Assembly (NCBI GenBank): GCA_003164895.1
Contig: PLUL01000023.1
Coordinates: 1-45,426, forward strand
From: Bacteroidota bacterium
GTDB lineage: Bacteria; Bacteroidota; Bacteroidia; Palsa-948
Direction: 5' to 3'
DNA: 45,426 bases
Position 1 is the first letter of the stretch. Every line of letters starts with the position of its first letter. The position numbers and the translations under genes were made by a program. Shown here piece by piece: positions 22,648 to 31,612 of the stretch. Under the pieces are notes generated by a model. That model was not told the DNA's origin. It ran no database searches and saw only the letters and a program-made list of their open reading frames with translations.

Positions 22648-24261
22648 TCATTTTACAAGAAAAGAAATCGGCTTGCTCGTGCAGCCGTTCGGTTTCGGAA
22701 TTTTCAGCAGTTCAGAAACTGTAGGAGCTATTTGAGTAATTGTAAATGCTTCCAACGAATTTCCTTGTTTTACATTATATCCCCACCAGAGCAACGGAAC
22801 GTGCGTATCGTATTCATAGGGCGAACCATGCGAGGTTCCTTTATGAAATCCCTCGAGCCAATGGGATTTCAAAACAAAAATTATATCTCCGCAGCGATCG
22901 GGATAAAATCCGGCTTTTACTTTCGAGCGAATGGAATCCTCAAAATTTTTCTTCTGAATATCTTCCGAAGAAATGGCATCTGCAATGCCATCAATTTTCA
23001 AAATATACTGAACGGATTTATTTTGCACTTCTTCCAAATTCAATTTCTTTTCAGTAATTTTCTTTCTGTCCAAATAAACATCAAAATCAGAAACCGCCAT
23101 CAGCAAAGAAGTATCTGAATAAGTTCGCAAGAAAAATTTCTTTAAAGAATCAGAAACCGCTTTTTCATCAATCACGCCCGCAGGAATATTTTTTTTCTTC
23201 GAACAAGGAACGGATTCGCTCGCGCCATGATCTGCTGTGAGAAACACAAGGACATTATTTTTTCCAACCCATTCATTCAGAAATTTTAAAAAATCCGCAA
23301 GGTCTTTATCAAGCTTAATGTAACAATCTTCAACTTCCACGCTTTGCGGACCAAATTGATGCCCGATATAATCTGTGGAAGAAACACTCACGCAGAGAAA
23401 ATCCGTAGCGTTTCCTTTTCCAAGATTTTCATTCTTAATAGTTTCAACAGCAAAATCTTTCGTGAGCGAATTTCCAAAAGGTGTGGATTTGATCAATCCT
23501 AAACCACCATTATCTTTCATCAATGTTGTAAGGTCGTACGGGAAAATTGGTTTATCTTTTCCTTTAAACGGCTCTTCACAAATATTATCATCCGCATCGC
23601 TTTCGGTGTATTGTTCAACGGGAAGTGAAGTCGTCCAAACCTGCGATAAATATTTTTTTGGCAACTCTTTCTTGTTGAAATCATTTACCCATTGAGGAAG
23701 TTCCTTCATATAATAAGTACTTGTGATCCAATTTCCGTTCGAACCATCATACCAATAAGCCGCATTTGCATTGTGTCCCGCAGGAAGAATTGCTCCTCTA
23801 TCTTTTAGCGCAATGCCAATGACTTTTGATTTACCTTCCGAAGATTTTTTTAATTCTTCTCCAACGGTTGATGAAATTAAATTCTTAGGTGACATTTGTC
23901 CGGCAGCTGAAGAACTTCCTACTGAATTCACGGATTTATCTTCTGCACAATAAACTCCTTTTTTATTTTCCTTATCAATCCAGTTGTTCGACACAATTCC
24001 ATTAGTTGATGGAGTTGCACCTGTGTAAATGGAAGAATGCCCCGGTCCGGTAAAAGTGGGAACATAATTATAATGTACATTTTTGCAAAACATTCCTTCG
24101 TTCACCAATCGCTTGAAACCGTCATTCCCAAATTTGTTCCAATATTTTTGAATATAATCGTAACGCATTTGGTCAACTACGATTCCGACAACAAGCTTTG
24201 GCTGCGCATTTGTAAGTGAAAAATGGAAAATGAAAAGTAAAAAAATATAGATTTGTTTCAT
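22648..24261 (-). CDS. pafA: PafA-type alkaline phosphatase (phosphomonoesterase)
   Basis: A 537-residue exported phosphatase of the alkaline phosphatase superfamily. The signal peptide is MKQIYIFLLFIFHFSLTNA. Active-site positions of PafA are all visible: VVDQMRYD (Asp30), PTFTGPGHSSIYTG (nucleophile Thr71), SNNW (Asn92), ALKDRGAI (Lys153, Arg155, phosphate contacts), SSTDYIGHQFGP, LTADHGASE and GTSHGSPYEYD (metal ligands). It should hydrolyse phosphomonoesters in the periplasm without phosphate induction being visible here. The frame is open 41 codons further, but ATG 24261 gives a clean signal peptide. A TACCTTCG box lies at 24281-24288 on the minus strand. Confidence 0.92.
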   Translation of the reverse strand: MKQIYIFLLFIFHFSLTNAQPKLVVGIVVDQMRYDYIQKYWNKFGNDGFKRLVNEGMFCKNVHYNYVPTFTGPGHSSIYTGATPSTNGIVSNNWIDKENKKGVYCAEDKSVNSVGSSSAAGQMSPKNLISSTVGEELKKSSEGKSKVIGIALKDRGAILPAGHNANAAYWYDGSNGNWITSTYYMKELPQWVNDFNKKELPKKYLSQVWTTSLPVEQYTESDADDNICEEPFKGKDKPIFPYDLTTLMKDNGGLGLIKSTPFGNSLTKDFAVETIKNENLGKGNATDFLCVSVSSTDYIGHQFGPQSVEVEDCYIKLDKDLADFLKFLNEWVGKNNVLVFLTADHGASESVPCSKKKNIPAGVIDEKAVSDSLKKFFLRTYSDTSLLMAVSDFDVYLDRKKITEKKLNLEEVQNKSVQYILKIDGIADAISSEDIQKKNFEDSIRSKVKAGFYPDRCGDIIFVLKSHWLEGFHKGTSHGSPYEYDTHVPLLWWGYNVKQGNSLEAFTITQIAPTVSELLKIPKPNGCTSKPISFLVK

Positions 24262-24327
24262 ATATATATTATTTAGAATGCGAAGGTAATCATCCTGCCG
24301 TAATTCGTAAATTAGCCAATCATTTTT

Positions 24328-26448
24328 ATGGCTCAGAAGAAACAAATAAAATCCACGCCTCAGAAAATACAAAAGCCAAAGCAATCTGCATTGCCAACTT
24401 TCAAACTGAATATTTGGTTTGCGGTAATTTCGGCTTTGGTTGGTTTTCTACTTTACGCGAATACCATCAAGCACGATTATGTTTTGGATGATGTGGGTGC
24501 AATCACAGGCAATGAATATGTAATGGATGGCATAAAGGGCATTCCGAAAATCCTCAGTGTAGGAATGTGGCATTTTGATAATGTGAACCTTGGTTACTAT
24601 CGTCCGCTTTCGATGATAACTTTTGCAATTGAAAATCAATTCTTCCCAAAGAATCCGCACGTGAGCCATCTTGGAAATGTGTTGCTTTACGCAATCACGG
24701 GATTTTTTCTTTGTCTGTTGTTGATGAACCTCTTTAAGAATTTTCATCCTGTATTTGCCTTCATAATCACGCTTTTTTTTATTGCACACCCGATTCATAC
24801 CGAAGTGGTGGCAAACATCAAAAGCCGCGATGAGATTCTTGCTTTTCTAAACCTCACTATCGGACTTTTTCTTTTGCTTTTTGCATATAAGAATCCAAAA
24901 ATAAACTTCAAATTTATTTTTCTTTCCTGCATTTTTTTCTACTTCGCGCTTCTTTCCAAAGAATCCGCCATGACAGGTTTACTAATCGCTCCGCTGATTT
25001 TATTTTTCTCCTATAATATTTCCATCAAACAAGCACTACTGAAAACAATTCCCTTTGCATTGATGATTCTGATTTTCCAGTTTCATAAATACGAAGTTCT
25101 CGGGTCGCTTTCGGGACAAATCCCAAAAGACATTGTAAACTATCCTTACACGGAAGCAGGCGCAAAACTCCCAACTACTTTTTTAATTTTCATGCACTGT
25201 ATCCGTTTGGTAATTTTTCCGCATCCGCTTACCTATGATTATTCTTACAACCAGATTCCTGCCGGAAGTTTTTCATCAGGATTGGTACTAATCGGTTTTC
25301 TGATAGCTGTTGCACTTGCTTATTTTAGTTTTAAAGGTCTTCTGAAAAAATCCATCCTCGCACTTGGAGTTTTAATTTTCTGCGTAACACTTGCGCCTGC
25401 ACTTGCGTTTGTTTTTCTCAGAGGAGGAATTCTTGCAGAACGATTTTTGTATGCGCCATCCTTGGGTTTCAGTATTGTGATTGTGTTTCTTATCATGCAG
25501 TTCACAAAATCAAATCTTCAATCTACTGATTTGAAATTATCACAACTTTCTCAATATTCAAAATTCATCATTCCTGTTTTAATTATTTTTTCTCTCTATT
25601 CATTTAAAACGTTCACACGCAATCCGGTTTGGCACGACAACATGACTTTGTTTTCTACGGATGTGAATTCTTCTCCAAACTCTTGTCAGGTTCGCAGGCA
25701 TTACGGAAGCGAACTCATCAATTTGGGAATTGCGGAAAAAGATCCTCAGAAAAAAACCGAGTGGTTTAATAAAGGAACTGGTCAAATGAAAATTGCCTTG
25801 CAGATTAACCCGCATTTTGGTGATGCATTTTTTAAACTGGGTGTTGCTTATCAAACTGTGAAAGTAAATAACGATTCTGCTATTTACTATTACACACGTG
25901 CAATTCAGGAAGCTCCCGGTTATGCCATCAGCTATAACAATCTTGGGATTCTGTACGAGACCACAGGAAAACAAGAACTTGCTTCATATTATTACAATAA
26001 AGCAGTGGATGTAAATCCTTTTTTTGCTGAAGGTGTTCGCAACCGCGACAATCATAAAAAGAAAACAGGTTTGGATATAAGGATGTTCCCGACTTCAACT
26101 AATCTTGATTCGCTGGAAAATACTACTCCCGAAAAAAATCGCGATTATAATTTCTATTACAAACTTGGAACTGATTTTGCATCAAAAGGAGATTATACCA
26201 ATGCGGCTCGCTGTCTGGAAAAATCTGCAGCAATGAATCCGAGCTTTGTGGATGCGCTTGTGAATCTTGCCAACTGTTATGGAATGCTGAAGAATTACAA
26301 TAAGAACATTGAAGTGCTGAATAAGGTTGTTTCGCTCTACCCAAACAATATTCAGGCACTTGGAAATCTTGCAGTCACATACGAACTTTTAGGGAACAAA
26401 GAAAAATCGGAAGAATATAGGGATAAAGTCAGGGAACTGTCACGGTAA
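24328..26448 (+). CDS. TMTC-like GT-C glycosyltransferase with C-terminal TPR domain
   Basis: A 706-residue protein. About ten membrane helices span 25-430. The first periplasmic loop has HDYVLDDVGAITGN with the Asp-Asp pair typical of GT-C enzymes; later loops have SKESAMTG and a DUF1736-like segment. The C-terminal 270 residues carry TPR repeats (AISYNNLGILYETTGKQELA, NFYYKLGTDFASKGDYTNAA, IQALGNLAVTYELLGNKEKS). The layout matches eukaryotic TMTC O-mannosyltransferases, so transfer of a sugar from a lipid-linked donor to exported proteins is plausible. The mfd gene starts five bases after its stop. Confidence 0.83.
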   Translation: MAQKKQIKSTPQKIQKPKQSALPTFKLNIWFAVISALVGFLLYANTIKHDYVLDDVGAITGNEYVMDGIKGIPKILSVGMWHFDNVNLGYYRPLSMITFAIENQFFPKNPHVSHLGNVLLYAITGFFLCLLLMNLFKNFHPVFAFIITLFFIAHPIHTEVVANIKSRDEILAFLNLTIGLFLLLFAYKNPKINFKFIFLSCIFFYFALLSKESAMTGLLIAPLILFFSYNISIKQALLKTIPFALMILIFQFHKYEVLGSLSGQIPKDIVNYPYTEAGAKLPTTFLIFMHCIRLVIFPHPLTYDYSYNQIPAGSFSSGLVLIGFLIAVALAYFSFKGLLKKSILALGVLIFCVTLAPALAFVFLRGGILAERFLYAPSLGFSIVIVFLIMQFTKSNLQSTDLKLSQLSQYSKFIIPVLIIFSLYSFKTFTRNPVWHDNMTLFSTDVNSSPNSCQVRRHYGSELINLGIAEKDPQKKTEWFNKGTGQMKIALQINPHFGDAFFKLGVAYQTVKVNNDSAIYYYTRAIQEAPGYAISYNNLGILYETTGKQELASYYYNKAVDVNPFFAEGVRNRDNHKKKTGLDIRMFPTSTNLDSLENTTPEKNRDYNFYYKLGTDFASKGDYTNAARCLEKSAAMNPSFVDALVNLANCYGMLKNYNKNIEVLNKVVSLYPNNIQALGNLAVTYELLGNKEKSEEYRDKVRELSR

Positions 26449-26453
26449 ATATT

Positions 26454-29400
26454 GTGGAATCAGCATTTAATATTTCTTCGTTTCTGAAAACATATTTCGG
26501 AGATGAAAGAGTATTGTCTGTTTCGAAATTTTTGGATGAGAACAAATCAATTTCAATCAAAGGTCTTGCGGGTGCATCCGCTTCTTTTATCATTCGCGCT
26601 GTTGCAGAAAATAAATCGGGAATTCATCTTGTCGTTCTTCAAGACAAAGAGCAGGCAGCTTACCTTCTTAACGATTTGGAAACTCTTGGCGCAAAAACAT
26701 ATTTCTTTCCATCTTCCTTCAAAAAGCCATTCGATATTGAAGAAAGTGATACACCATCTATTCAACTCCGCGCAGAAGTTTTAAATGCGATTCGTCAATC
26801 CCAGCCCAATTCCAACACATCAACTTTTATTGTAACCTATCCTGAAGCGATTGCCGAAAAAGTAATTTCAAAAGAACATCTTGAAAAGAATTCCATTGAA
26901 ATAATTAAAGGGGAAAAGATTTCCTTACAGTTTCTTGAAGACCTTTTAAATGAATACGGATTTGAAAGATGCGATTACGTAATTGAACCCGGACAGTATT
27001 CGATTCGAGGTGGAATTGTTGACATATTTTCTTTCGCTAATGACGCCCCTTTTCGTATCGAACTTTCGGGTGATGAGATTGAATCCATCCGAACTTTTGA
27101 TACCGTAAATCAACTCTCACTTCAGAACTTTGAACGCGCTGCAATTCTTCCCAATATTCAGGAAAAAATAGAAAAAGAAAATGCTTCTTCAATTATAGAA
27201 TATATTATTGATAACCAGAAAGATAAAGAAAGTAATATAACAATTTGGATTAATAATATTTCTTACACGATCAGCACAATAGAAAATGGACTGAAAACCC
27301 TGACGGAAACTTCAAATCCGGAAATCGAACAAAGGATTCCTGACCTGTTTATCAGCGAAGCAGAACTTCAAAATATTTTTATAAAAAATCCGGTCATTGA
27401 ATTTGGAAATTCATCGTCAAAAATTTCGGAAGGAGAAGTTGTTTTTAATTTTTCACCACAACCTGATTTCAATAAAAATTTCGATCTTCTTTTCAGCAAT
27501 CTGAATAAATTATCTTCTGATGGATTTGCCAATTTGATTCTTTTTGACAACCCAAAACAGCTTGAACGGCTTCGCGCAATTTATGAAAGTATTTTTCCTT
27601 CTTCTGCAAGCGATTTAAAAGCTCTGCCATTCAGTGAAGATTTAGGAGGAATTCACGAAGGATTTATTGACAATGAAAAAAAGATTGCTTGCTACACCGA
27701 CCATCAAATATTCGGTCGTTACCACCGGTATAAATTAAAAAGCAGCGGTTTTAAAAAGAATGAAGCTATCACAATGAAAATGCTGAAGTCGCTTCAGCCG
27801 GGAGATTTTGTAACTCACATTGATTACGGCATCGGAAGATTCGGAGGGCTGGAAAAAATTGAAGTGAACGGAAAACAGCAGGAAGCGATTCGCCTTGTTT
27901 ACAAAGACAACGACACGCTGCACATCAGCATTCATTCGCTTCACCAGATTTCCAGACATACCGGAAAAGAAGGCGAAGCTCCGCGGCTTGACAAACTCGG
28001 TTCGAATGCTTGGTCGAATCTGAAACGAAAAACAAAAAAGAAAGTCAAGGAAATTGCGTTCGACCTCATTAAACTTTATGCGGAACGAAAAGCGCAGATA
28101 GGTTTTGCATTTTCCCCCGACAATTATTTGCAAACCGAAATTGAAGCTTCCTTTATTTATGAAGATACGCCTGACCAAGTAAAATCTACTGCGGATGTGA
28201 AACGCGACATGGAAGAAAATTTTCCGATGGACAGATTGATTTGCGGAGATGTTGGTTTTGGAAAAACTGAAATTGCAATTCGCGCTGCATTCAAGGCAGC
28301 TTTGGATGGAAAACAAACTGCCGTGCTTGTGCCGACAACTATTCTTGCGCTTCAGCATTACAAAACTTTTTCAGAGCGGATGAAAGAATTTCCGGTTACG
28401 GTGGATTATATCAATCGTTTCAAATCAGCTAAGGAGCAAAAAGAAACCATCAAAAAACTGGGAGAAGGAAAAATTGATATTCTCATCGGCACGCATCGCC
28501 TGATAGGAAAAGATGTGAAGTTCAAAGACCTTGGTTTACTTATTGTAGATGAAGAACAAAAATTCGGAGTAGGTGCAAAGGACAAACTAAAACTTTTGAA
28601 AGCAAATGTTGACACACTCACACTCACCGCAACTCCGATTCCCCGCACACTTCAATTTTCGATGATGGGTGCAAGAGATCTTTCGGTGATAAACACGCCG
28701 CCGCCAAATCGTTATCCGGTTCACACCGAAGTTTCTCAGTTCAATGAAAAAATAATTAAAGAAGCAATTAACCATGAACTTCAGCGTGGCGGACAAGTTT
28801 TTTTTGTTCACAACCGCGTTCAAACCATAGGAAGATTTGCCGAGTTGATTCAAACGCTTTGTCCGAAGGCAAGAATTTTAGTAGCGCACGGACAATTAAA
28901 AGGCGAAGTGCTTGAAAAAGCAATGCTTGATTTTGTGGAAGGAGAATACGATGTGCTGATCTGCACAACTATTATTGAATCCGGACTCGATATTTCAAAT
29001 GCGAATACGATCATTATTAACGATGCCCAGAATTACGGCTTAAGCGATCTGTACCAATTAAGAGGAAGAGTCGGGCGTTCAAACAAAAAAGCATTTTGTT
29101 ATTTGCTCACTCCTCCATTTGCTTCGCTCACCAACGAAGCAAAAAAGCGTTTGAGAGCGATTGAAGAATTTTCTGATCTCGGCAGCGGATTCAATATTGC
29201 CATGCGCGATCTTGACATTCGCGGCGCGGGAAATCTTTTGGGCGCTGAGCAAAGCGGATTTATCACAGACATCGGATACGAAATGTATCAAAAAATTCTG
29301 GATGAAGCAATGAGTGAATTGCGTGAAGAGTTGGCCGTTGGCAGTATTCAGTTGGCAGACGGAAAACCACATCAACCATCAACCATCAGCCATCAACCAT

Positions 29401-29855
29401 TTGTTCGTGATTGCACGATAGACACCGACCTCGAAGTTTTAATTCCGGATGAATACGTTGAAAATATTGCAGAGAGGATTTCACTCTATCAGCAATTGGA
29501 CAACAGCAAAACCGAAGATGACCTGATTGCTTTTGAAAAACAATTGATAGACAGATTTGGCGAAATTCCTGTACAGACAAAAAAGCTCATCAATATTGTT
29601 CGCCTCCGATGGCTGGCAGTGGAACTTGGTTTTGAAAAACTTATTTTGAAAAACGGAAAACTCGCCGCGTGGTTTGTCTCCAATCAAAAATCGCTGTACT
29701 ACCAAAGCGAAATATTTTCAAAGATTCTTCAGTTCGTTCAATTGAATCCAAGAAATTGTTCCGTAAAACAAGGAGAAGAAAAACTCACCCTTTCAATAGA
29801 AAAAATAAAAAGCATTGATGAAGCGATGGAAATGTTGAGAAAAATGAAAATCTGA
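26454..29855 (+). CDS. mfd: Transcription-repair coupling factor Mfd
   Basis: An 1133-residue protein, full length. It removes stalled RNA polymerase at DNA lesions and recruits UvrA. The UvrB-like N-terminal modules lie at about 1-330. The polymerase-interacting CarD-like domain covers LQPGDFVTHIDYGIGRFGGL at about 445-520. The RecG-like translocase has Walker A GDVGFGKTEIA, the DEEQKFGV box, LTATPIPRTL, and QLRGRVGRS. The C-terminal TRCF domain includes DEYVENIAERISLYQQL. The start is GTG. A repeat-derived insert HQPSTISHQPF lies just before the C-terminal domain. Confidence 0.96.
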   Translation: MESAFNISSFLKTYFGDERVLSVSKFLDENKSISIKGLAGASASFIIRAVAENKSGIHLVVLQDKEQAAYLLNDLETLGAKTYFFPSSFKKPFDIEESDTPSIQLRAEVLNAIRQSQPNSNTSTFIVTYPEAIAEKVISKEHLEKNSIEIIKGEKISLQFLEDLLNEYGFERCDYVIEPGQYSIRGGIVDIFSFANDAPFRIELSGDEIESIRTFDTVNQLSLQNFERAAILPNIQEKIEKENASSIIEYIIDNQKDKESNITIWINNISYTISTIENGLKTLTETSNPEIEQRIPDLFISEAELQNIFIKNPVIEFGNSSSKISEGEVVFNFSPQPDFNKNFDLLFSNLNKLSSDGFANLILFDNPKQLERLRAIYESIFPSSASDLKALPFSEDLGGIHEGFIDNEKKIACYTDHQIFGRYHRYKLKSSGFKKNEAITMKMLKSLQPGDFVTHIDYGIGRFGGLEKIEVNGKQQEAIRLVYKDNDTLHISIHSLHQISRHTGKEGEAPRLDKLGSNAWSNLKRKTKKKVKEIAFDLIKLYAERKAQIGFAFSPDNYLQTEIEASFIYEDTPDQVKSTADVKRDMEENFPMDRLICGDVGFGKTEIAIRAAFKAALDGKQTAVLVPTTILALQHYKTFSERMKEFPVTVDYINRFKSAKEQKETIKKLGEGKIDILIGTHRLIGKDVKFKDLGLLIVDEEQKFGVGAKDKLKLLKANVDTLTLTATPIPRTLQFSMMGARDLSVINTPPPNRYPVHTEVSQFNEKIIKEAINHELQRGGQVFFVHNRVQTIGRFAELIQTLCPKARILVAHGQLKGEVLEKAMLDFVEGEYDVLICTTIIESGLDISNANTIIINDAQNYGLSDLYQLRGRVGRSNKKAFCYLLTPPFASLTNEAKKRLRAIEEFSDLGSGFNIAMRDLDIRGAGNLLGAEQSGFITDIGYEMYQKILDEAMSELREELAVGSIQLADGKPHQPSTISHQPFVRDCTIDTDLEVLIPDEYVENIAERISLYQQLDNSKTEDDLIAFEKQLIDRFGEIPVQTKKLINIVRLRWLAVELGFEKLILKNGKLAAWFVSNQKSLYYQSEIFSKILQFVQLNPRNCSVKQGEEKLTLSIEKIKSIDEAMEMLRKMKI
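29370..29400. repeat. Heptanucleotide tandem repeat (CATCAAC)x4 within mfd
   Basis: Four and a partial copies of CATCAAC, one with a single A-to-G change (CATCAGC), lie in the linker before the Mfd C-terminal domain. The encoded peptide HQPSTISHQP is not a normal part of Mfd. The unit resembles those at 7274-7301 and 38935-38952. Confidence 0.88.
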
Positions 29856-29857
29856 TT

Positions 29858-30199
29858 TCACAATTCCTCATCCATTCTCCTATAGAAAATCAGAAAGAAA
29901 ACAGTAAAAATAATTGAAAGCCCAATCTCCACATAAGCAATATCTTGCACAACTAAGGAAAAAATAATTTTGGCAAAAAAAGCTGAAATGCAAATCATCA
30001 CGCCCCAACGTTTCATGTGCCAGATGCCGATAAAAGAAATAAACTGCAACGCAACCATGGTTCCATAAATTGCCGGAGCCCAGTCGCTGATTTTTTTTAT
30101 GGTGGGGGAAAAAACAAAAACAAAACTTCCTAAACTCCACATTATTCCAATGATGCAGATGATGGTGAGAATGATGGGACGGTTTCTAATAACTTCCAT
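29858..30199 (-). CDS. Small four-helix membrane protein, function unknown
   Basis: A 113-residue hydrophobic protein with four predicted helices (about 9-30, 42-62, 66-85, 88-107). It begins MEVIRNRPIILTIICIIG, has WHMKRWGVMI in the second loop and ends with a charged YRRMDEEL tail. No family is recognised. It follows the FtsX-type permease gene after three bases on the same strand, so it is likely co-expressed, but a joint function is not shown. Confidence 0.75.
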   Translation of the reverse strand: MEVIRNRPIILTIICIIGIMWSLGSFVFVFSPTIKKISDWAPAIYGTMVALQFISFIGIWHMKRWGVMICISAFFAKIIFSLVVQDIAYVEIGLSIIFTVFFLIFYRRMDEEL

Positions 30200-30202
30200 A
30201 AC

Positions 30203-31447
30203 TTAATTTGTTCTTATCGCTTCCACTGGATCCAACTGCGATGCGTTATAAGCAGGTACAAAACCCGAAACCACTCCAATCAAAGCAGAGATAGTTAATC
30301 CAAGAATAATATTTGATTTCGTCAGATTTATATTCATATCCATTGCCGCTTCCACAATAAAAGTTCCTCCATAAATTAAAAGCAAACCGAAAGTTCCACC
30401 GATAACAGAAAGCATTACCGCTTCAGCAAGAAACTGCAAGAGGATAAAATAATTTTTTGCGCCAAGAGATTTCTGAATGCCGATAAGATTTGTTCTTTCT
30501 TTCACCGACACAAACATAATGTTGGCAATTCCGAAGCCGCCAACCAAAATTGAAAATCCACCGATAATCCATCCAGCAATTCCAACAATGCTGAACAAAC
30601 CATCAAACTGAGTGGAAAGCATGGATGTTTGATTGAGAGCAAAATTATCTTCTTCAATTGGTTTCAGTTTTCGGATTCCGCGCATGATTCCGGTAAGTTC
30701 ATCTTTCAACTCTTCGTTTGAAATTCCCGGTCTTGCTTTTACGCGAATGGTCGGGTCAATCCGGTCGCTTCGCAAATCAACCAAATTTCTTGCAAAATTT
30801 ATCGGGATAACAACCGCAGCATCCATAGAATTACCCAACATGCTTTCACCTTCTCGTTTGAAAACTCCGATTACAATAATTTTACTTCCTTTCACTGTAA
30901 TAATTTTTCCAATCGGATCTTCCTGAGGAAAAAGTCCTTCAGCAATGGTGTTTCCAATAATCGCAATCGGTCTTCCGGTAGCCGATTCCATCTCGCTGAA
31001 ATATCGCCCTTCACCAACTTCAAATGTTTTGACAGTATAATAGTCGTGCGATGCGCAAATAATATTTGCATTTTCCACGCTGCTGCTTTTATATTTAACA
31101 GTGAATGGAGTTGAAATTGAAAAACAGGCGGCTTCGCTTTTCTGACTTTGCTTTTGTATCTCATTCAGTTCGCTGATACTCGATACAGGGCGATTCATGT
31201 ATTTCCACCATGGATAATCTGGACCAAAAGTCCAAGGCCATTTCTGAACATAAATAACATCGTCTCCCATTGACTTCACGCTATCGCGAAGTTTTTTCTC
31301 TAAGGAATCTGTCATCGTGAAAACAGAAATGATTGCAAAGATTCCAATGGTGATTCCGAGCAACGAAAGAAAACTTCTCAGCTTGTTTGTTACTAATGCC
31401 TGAACAGCAAATAAAAAACTTTCTTTAAAAAGAGTCAGAAATAACAT
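30203..31447 (-). CDS. ABC transporter permease of the MacB/FtsX family
   Basis: A 414-residue permease. A first helix (about 20-45; NKLRSFLSLLGITIGIFAII) is followed by a large periplasmic MacB_PCD domain to about 280. Three more helices form the FtsX domain, with GFGIANIMFVSVKERTNLIG and SLGAKNYFILLQFLAEA, and a final DPVEAIRTN. Such permeases work with a MacB-type ATPase in peptide/antibiotic efflux or lipoprotein handling. No ATPase gene lies next to it here. A TACATTCG box (31470-31477, minus) is 22 bp upstream of its ATG. Confidence 0.9.
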   Translation of the reverse strand: MLFLTLFKESFLFAVQALVTNKLRSFLSLLGITIGIFAIISVFTMTDSLEKKLRDSVKSMGDDVIYVQKWPWTFGPDYPWWKYMNRPVSSISELNEIQKQSQKSEAACFSISTPFTVKYKSSSVENANIICASHDYYTVKTFEVGEGRYFSEMESATGRPIAIIGNTIAEGLFPQEDPIGKIITVKGSKIIVIGVFKREGESMLGNSMDAAVVIPINFARNLVDLRSDRIDPTIRVKARPGISNEELKDELTGIMRGIRKLKPIEEDNFALNQTSMLSTQFDGLFSIVGIAGWIIGGFSILVGGFGIANIMFVSVKERTNLIGIQKSLGAKNYFILLQFLAEAVMLSVIGGTFGLLLIYGGTFIVEAAMDMNINLTKSNIILGLTISALIGVVSGFVPAYNASQLDPVEAIRTN

Positions 31448-31612
31448 ATTTCAGTGAATCAAATTTTAACGAATGTACGAAAACTACAAAACCTATTTTT
31501 CTATCTGAGTTCGATTTAGTTAATATTATGTTAGTAAACTCTCTATTTTGTCTTATCTTTAAGAATGAAGCGAAAGGTTGAATTTGATAGCTTTACCTTT
31601 TAACAAATTACA

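Noticed and set aside
27735-28358. 207-codon minus-strand frame inside mfd
   Set aside because: Shadow frame opposite a highly conserved part of Mfd.
29370-29400. Frameshift or sequencing error in mfd caused by the repeat
   Set aside because: The frame stays open and conserved Mfd sequence resumes directly after the insert.
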